NCBI GenBank assembly: GCA_965197455.1
Contig: OZ240208.1
Span: 434,001-498,000 of the forward strand
DNA from: JAGWBD01 sp965197455
Lineage (GTDB): Bacteria > Chloroflexota > Anaerolineae > Aggregatilineales > Phototrophicaceae
Direction: 5' to 3'
Length of the DNA stretch: 64,000 bases
Under the pieces are notes generated by a model, which ran no database searches, was not told the DNA's origin, and saw only the letters and a list, made by a program, of their open reading frames with translations. The position numbers and the translations under genes were made by a program. Positions 59,663-64,000 of the stretch are shown in pieces; within the stretch, counting starts at the first letter, position 1; every line of letters starts with the position of its first letter.

Positions 59663-62600
59663 CTATTGTTCCGGTTCGTGCTGCAGCGGCGAAATGCGAA
59701 TGAAGTAGTCCTGCGGGCGGGATTTCAGGGTATACAGATGTTGCACCGAATCCGCCTGCCGGTTTTCTTCCAGGGTGTTGATATAGGTATCGAGCAATTC
59801 CTGCACGTCGCTGACGTCTTCTTCATCCAGCGAATAGATGTCCACCGAGGCGCCCGGCGCGATGCGGCTGCGAATGGCATCGACCGTCAGGTTCATGTCC
59901 GGCTGAATGCGCTGGTAAATCACGCCGCCAGTCATGCCGGCGCACATCCAGGGGCCGGGGTCACCGAGCACCAGCGCGCGACCGGAGGTCATGTATTCGA
60001 AGGCGTAGCCCTTCAGGTGCGCGCGCGCGCCGATGCCGCCCAGTTCATCCCGCAGCGGTTCCGTGAGCTCGCCGCCGAAGACGACGTCCGCGCCACTGAA
60101 ACGGATGCAGGCGCGGGTGTCGGCGCAGCCCTGCACGATGAAAAAGCCGCCCTGGGCGCCGTAGGCGAAGCTCTTGCCCACCGAACCGTCAAGGCGCTTG
60201 CCGTTGTGGTTGAGGCCTTTCAGGATGGTGACATTGCCGCCGCGAGCGCACTTGGCGACTCCATCCTGGGCGCCACCTTCCACGACGATGTTCACCGGCG
60301 CATCGGTAAAGGCGCCGAGTCCGTTGCCGGCGATGGCGGAATTGCTGAAGGTGAGATGGACGTTTTCAATCTCGTGAGCGTTCGGGAAACCGCGTTTGAT
60401 CGCGCCACAGAGGTGTGTGCCGAGCGCGCGATCGCTGGCCATCACGCCTTCATCATCGTAGGTCATCTCGGTGAAGCCCTGGGCGGCGTTCTCGGCCAGC
60501 ACCTGCGTGATTTGCTTGCTGAGCGTGTTGCGCGGCCGGGTCACCAGGCGACCGACGCCCTTTTGCATGCGAGTCTTCTGAACGGGCGGGACAGGTTGCA
60601 TCAGCACATCCAGATCCAGGCGCTCGTGCATGGCCGTCTGCGTCAGCAAGTCGACGCGTCCCACAAGGTCACTCGTGCGGCTGACGCCCAGGCGCGCCGT
60701 CCACTTGCGAATGTCCTCGCCGAGCATCTGGAACACATTGCAGATCCCGTCCACCGACAGCTCAAAGTCGCGCGGTTCGAACGAGGGCAGGCCCCTTTGC
60801 TTCGCCTCTGCCTTCGTCTTGATGTGGGTGGTGATGCCGACGTGACAAGTACCTTCCTGGCATTTGCGACAGATGGTGCAGCCGATGGCAACCATGGCCA
60901 TGGTCGCGAAGCCGACGCGATCTGCGCCGAGGCACATCATCTTTACCACGTCGCGGCCGCTCTTCATGCCGCCGTCGCACCACAGCTCCACGCGTTCGCG
61001 CAGGCCGCTGTCGATAAGCGCGCGATGCGTCAGCCACAGGCCAATCTCTACCGGCAGCCCGACATAGCGCAGGGCGTGCGCGCGCGCGGCGCCCGTGCCA
61101 CCTTCGTAGCCGGTTAGCGCGATAACATCCGCGCCGGCCTTGGCGACGCCGACGGCGATGATGCCGACGCCAGGCACGACCGGAATCTTCACAGAAACCC
61201 TGGCGTTGGTGTTGGCGGTCTTCAACTCGTCAATCAGCTGGGCCAGGTCCTCGATTGAGTAGAGGTCGTGGTTGTTGCTGGGGGAGATCAACCCGACGCC
61301 AGGGACGGTCTGACGGGCCGCGGCGACCTGTTCAGTGACCTTGAAACCTGGCAGGTGGCCGCCCTCACCGGGCTTGGCGCCCTGACCAATCTTGATTTCG
61401 ATCAGCCCGGTCGAGTTGAGGAAGGCGACATTGACGCCAAAGCGTGCGGACGCGACCTGCTGACCGCGATTGTGCGGGTAGAGGCCCATCAGCTCCGGCA
61501 GCTCACCGCCCTCGCCATTGACGCAGAGGATGTCCAGGCGCTTGGCCGCTTCGGCGTAGGCCCGGTAGGCCAGCTCTCCCTGGGACCCGAAAGACATGGC
61601 GGTGATGAGCACCGGCATGGCGTGCCGGCGTCCCTTGCCGGCAATCGACGTGTCAATATCATCGGGACTGAGTTGCTCATCGCTTTCCCTGAGCCCCAGG
61701 GTGTGGCGAATGGCAATGGGGATGCGATCCTCGAGATTGAGCAAGACGTCGGTGTATTCCTCGAGGGAGAGTTCCCCGTGGGCAACGGCTTCAGCTTTCT
61801 TCCACATCTTGGGATAGAAGCGATCGGCATTGGCCAACCTGGCCCGCGTATCTCCGCGCAGATCACTGGCGCGTTCCTCGGCGTCCGCCTGAATGCCTTC
61901 CCAGGTCAATCCGCGTGCGGCTGACCCAAAGTAGTTGGGCGTGCCGAAGAGCCCGGCCACGCTGTCTGTCAGGCCCACCGAGCTGAAGGAATGACCGTAG
62001 CCGCGCAGCTCGTGGCAGCCAATGGTCGAAGTCACCTTTTGCAGGCCGGCGGTCAAAATCTTCACACTTGACTCCAGCGCCCTCAGCGTATCCTCAGCGC
62101 TCAGCGGCTTACGCGCTGGACGCGGGGCCTGCTTAAGCGCCACAGCGTAGATGGCGTAGGGCGCGACGGCGTTGGCGCCGAGGCTGATGCAAAGCGCCAG
62201 ATCATGCAGGGAGCGCAGCGCGCCGGAACGCAGGATGATGCCGGTGCGCCGGCGCAGGTTGGGCGAATAATTGGCCTCACGCAGGGCCTTGTCGATGGCG
62301 ATGGTCGCCAGCGCAGGATCCAGCCACAGGCCCTCACCCGACAGCGACTCTTCATCATCCAGCAGCAGGCAGCGCGCTCCGCCCAGAACTGCGTCGATGG
62401 CAGTTGCTTGCAGGCGCTGCAGGGCCTGTTCGACGCTTTCTGCCGGCCCGGTGACCAGCGCCAGGCGCGTCAGGGAGTCGTCAAACCAGTCGCACAGGTC
62501 TTCCAGTGTGCGCGTGCCGTGCAGCCGGGCGACCTCGCGCATGATTTCATCAGACGACAGACCAGGATGCCCGCCAGTGAGCAGCGGAGTCTCCAGCTGC

Positions 62601-64000
62601 AGCAGGCGGTTCTCCACGTCGGCGAAATGGCCAATTTCCGGACGCGCGCCCAGCAGTACGCGCGTCGAGAACTGCGAGCGTTCCCGTTCGCGGTCAATCG
62701 AAGGGTTGGTGACGACGGCTACGGTTTCCTTGAAGTAGTCCGTCAGGTTGGAACGGGTGCGTGACATGGCGGCCAGCGGACCATCCCAGCCCAGCGAGCC
62801 GATTTGTTCCTTCTCGTTGTCGACCATGCTGTCGATCAGGCTGGTATGGTATCGCTCCCAACCCATGGCAGCCAGCACCTTCAGATTGACGGGCGTGGCC
62901 TTTTCCGTCCAGGGCAGCACCCTGGCCTGCGTGACGCTGCGTTCCAGCGTCTGCAGCTGCGCGCCGCCGCCATGGCTGCCGCCGGGCCGGGCCGGGACAG
63001 GGTCCGCGCCCACGGCAGGGGTGAATTGTTCCTCGCGCGGGACAGGGAGGTCGTCGGAAGTGGGGTGGGAAAGGCCGTTGGCGCTGCGTCCGTTGTGTCC
63101 ATTCCCGCCGATCAGGGCGGGGATACCGCCCGACATCCAGGAGAAATGGATGCCGCGCGAGCGGAAGCGCTGCAACACGTGCCGCTGGATGGCCGGGTAG
63201 TCCAGCACCTCAATATGTCGGCCCTGCTCTATTCGCAGCGCGACTTTCTCGCCTGGCGCCAGCGGCCGCGGGTCGGAGGACATCATGTCCAGCGGATAGA
63301 CCCCGCGCTCGGAGCTGACGAAATACTCTTTCTCGGTCTCGCCGAACCAAAGGGGCCGCAGACCCAGGGCATCCACGCTGAAGACGGCCAGTTCGCCCAT
63401 CCGCGCTACAACTGCGGACGGCCCCTGGGCAAAGGGGCCGAAGCTGAATCGCATCTGCTCGTACATCGTGCGGATTTCAGGCGAATTGCGGATCAGGTCG
63501 TGCTCAAAGGGCGGGAAAACGAGCTCAATGGCCTCAATCAGATCCAGGCCAAAGTCATTGCAGAGCGCTGAAATGACGCGATCGACGTCCTGCGAATCGG
63601 AATTGGCGTTGTCGAGCTCGATGCCGAGCATGCTGGCTTCCATCCGAAAGCGGGAGATCGTGTTGAATTCGCCGTTGTGGCCCAGTACATCAAAAGGCTG
63701 GGCGCGTTCAAATATGGGATTGGTGTTGGTGCTGTAACGCGCATGTCCGAGCGTGACTGTGGACGCGTAGTCGGGATCGCGCAGCTCGGGGTAGTAACGA
63801 CGCAGGATTTCGACGGTGCCCTGCATCTTGTAGACGACACTGTGAGAAGAGAAGGAGGAAAAGTGGACTTCCAGCTCACGCTCCAGGCGTGACATCAGCG
63901 AGTAGAGCGTGCGGTCGAGGTCGGCCCTTGGCACGCTGCCGCTGACACCGGCGATTTGCCAGAAAACGGGAGCGCTCTGTTCGGCATTGCGACCCAGAAC
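59663..64000 (-). CDS. gltB: glutamate synthase large subunit, 5' end outside the window
   Basis: At least 1446 codons are visible; the frame is open to the window edge, so the N-terminal Cys of the glutaminase domain is missing. Visible parts in order: class II amidotransferase remainder (VTLGHARYSTNTNPIFERAQP, HNGEFNTISRF), central domain, FMN-binding synthase domain (FGSQGELAYRAYAEAAKRL; YEGGTGAARAHALRYVGLPVE in two parts), iron-sulfur site CTICRKCQEGTCHVG, and GXGXG domain with VVEGGAQDGVAKCARGG and GGFFIVQGCADTRACI. A Gly/Pro-rich insertion of about 50 residues (GGNGHNG to GGSHGGG) lies before the central domain. It makes glutamate from glutamine and 2-oxoglutarate. GltD is not in view. 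Confidence 0.95.
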   Translation of the reverse strand, partial: VLGRNAEQSAPVFWQIAGVSGSVPRADLDRTLYSLMSRLERELEVHFSSFSSHSVVYKMQGTVEILRRYYPELRDPDYASTVTLGHARYSTNTNPIFERAQPFDVLGHNGEFNTISRFRMEASMLGIELDNANSDSQDVDRVISALCNDFGLDLIEAIELVFPPFEHDLIRNSPEIRTMYEQMRFSFGPFAQGPSAVVARMGELAVFSVDALGLRPLWFGETEKEYFVSSERGVYPLDMMSSDPRPLAPGEKVALRIEQGRHIEVLDYPAIQRHVLQRFRSRGIHFSWMSGGIPALIGGNGHNGRSANGLSHPTSDDLPVPREEQFTPAVGADPVPARPGGSHGGGAQLQTLERSVTQARVLPWTEKATPVNLKVLAAMGWERYHTSLIDSMVDNEKEQIGSLGWDGPLAAMSRTRSNLTDYFKETVAVVTNPSIDRERERSQFSTRVLLGARPEIGHFADVENRLLQLETPLLTGGHPGLSSDEIMREVARLHGTRTLEDLCDWFDDSLTRLALVTGPAESVEQALQRLQATAIDAVLGGARCLLLDDEESLSGEGLWLDPALATIAIDKALREANYSPNLRRRTGIILRSGALRSLHDLALCISLGANAVAPYAIYAVALKQAPRPARKPLSAEDTLRALESSVKILTAGLQKVTSTIGCHELRGYGHSFSSVGLTDSVAGLFGTPNYFGSAARGLTWEGIQADAEERASDLRGDTRARLANADRFYPKMWKKAEAVAHGELSLEEYTDVLLNLEDRIPIAIRHTLGLRESDEQLSPDDIDTSIAGKGRRHAMPVLITAMSFGSQGELAYRAYAEAAKRLDILCVNGEGGELPELMGLYPHNRGQQVASARFGVNVAFLNSTGLIEIKIGQGAKPGEGGHLPGFKVTEQVAAARQTVPGVGLISPSNNHDLYSIEDLAQLIDELKTANTNARVSVKIPVVPGVGIIAVGVAKAGADVIALTGYEGGTGAARAHALRYVGLPVEIGLWLTHRALIDSGLRERVELWCDGGMKSGRDVVKMMCLGADRVGFATMAMVAIGCTICRKCQEGTCHVGITTHIKTKAEAKQRGLPSFEPRDFELSVDGICNVFQMLGEDIRKWTARLGVSRTSDLVGRVDLLTQTAMHERLDLDVLMQPVPPVQKTRMQKGVGRLVTRPRNTLSKQITQVLAENAAQGFTEMTYDDEGVMASDRALGTHLCGAIKRGFPNAHEIENVHLTFSNSAIAGNGLGAFTDAPVNIVVEGGAQDGVAKCARGGNVTILKGLNHNGKRLDGSVGKSFAYGAQGGFFIVQGCADTRACIRFSGADVVFGGELTEPLRDELGGIGARAHLKGYAFEYMTSGRALVLGDPGPWMCAGMTGGVIYQRIQPDMNLTVDAIRSRIAPGASVDIYSLDEEDVSDVQELLDTYINTLEENRQADSVQHLYTLKSRPQDYFIRISPLQHEPEQ

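Noticed and set aside
1..64000. CRISPR array, insertion sequence, prophage or integrative element
   Set aside because: No regular direct repeats, transposase, integrase or terminal inverted repeats were seen, and the gene content is that of a normal chromosome.

Overview
This 64 kb window comes from a GC-rich bacterial chromosome and carries housekeeping, biosynthetic and transport genes. There is no rRNA, tRNA, CRISPR array, insertion sequence or phage gene. The gene mix suggests a member of the Chloroflexota, perhaps an Anaerolineae/Caldilineae-type organism. The pointers are LysW-dependent lysine genes beside a separate arg operon, a TIGR03960 radical SAM protein with its DUF2344 partner, luciferase-like (F420/flavin) oxidoreductases, a membrane-anchored MurF, and a 7TM-GAF-HTH protein. 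The lineage is an inference from gene content only. Several promoters have a TTGACA-like -35 and a TATACT -10, and many genes overlap as ATGA, GTGA or TGATG.

Layout. Positions 1-2262 (minus) hold lysW-lysX-lysY, preceded by what looks like a complete ribosome-mediated attenuator: a 14-codon leader peptide with three Lys codons, three mutually exclusive RNA helices and a U-tract. Positions 2268-6663 (minus) hold a peptide ABC transporter (dppA-B-C) followed 4 nt later by a fructosamine-kinase-like gene. Divergent from it, 6792-10692 (plus) is an M24 peptidase - RidA - LLM oxidoreductase - TIGR04076 - LLM oxidoreductase operon. The two share a control region with a perfect 12-bp palindrome. Next come rpmF-fabD (minus) and a Tat-exported sugar-binding protein with two permeases (plus).

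Positions 15493-29408 (minus) form a long, tightly packed series: DUF2344, psuG, a TIGR03960-type radical SAM, a MurA-like protein lacking key catalytic residues, an alpha/beta hydrolase, a membrane-anchored MurF-like ligase, an M20 amidohydrolase, ddl, a membrane glycosyltransferase, a GarR-type reductase, a pseudouridine synthase and plsC. SRAP (plus), ftsK, a membrane sensor-like protein, a GNAT and the principal sigma factor (all minus) follow.

From 37251 (plus) an arginine operon, argC-B-D-J, runs straight into carA-carB, so carbamoyl phosphate for arginine and pyrimidines is encoded together with ornithine synthesis. hpt and cca follow, then a minus-strand TPR - UroD-like - rsmD operon. 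A plus-strand run has two GNATs, AlaX, an unknown protein and two membrane TPR proteins, and leads to ileS, whose 5' leader can hide its ribosome-binding site. The window ends with a PucR-type regulator, a PspC protein and most of gltB (minus), which is cut by the window edge.

The most interesting items are the lysW attenuator, the peptide-transport/fructosamine-kinase/RidA/LLM divergon, the MurA-like protein without its catalytic loop, and the structured ileS leader.
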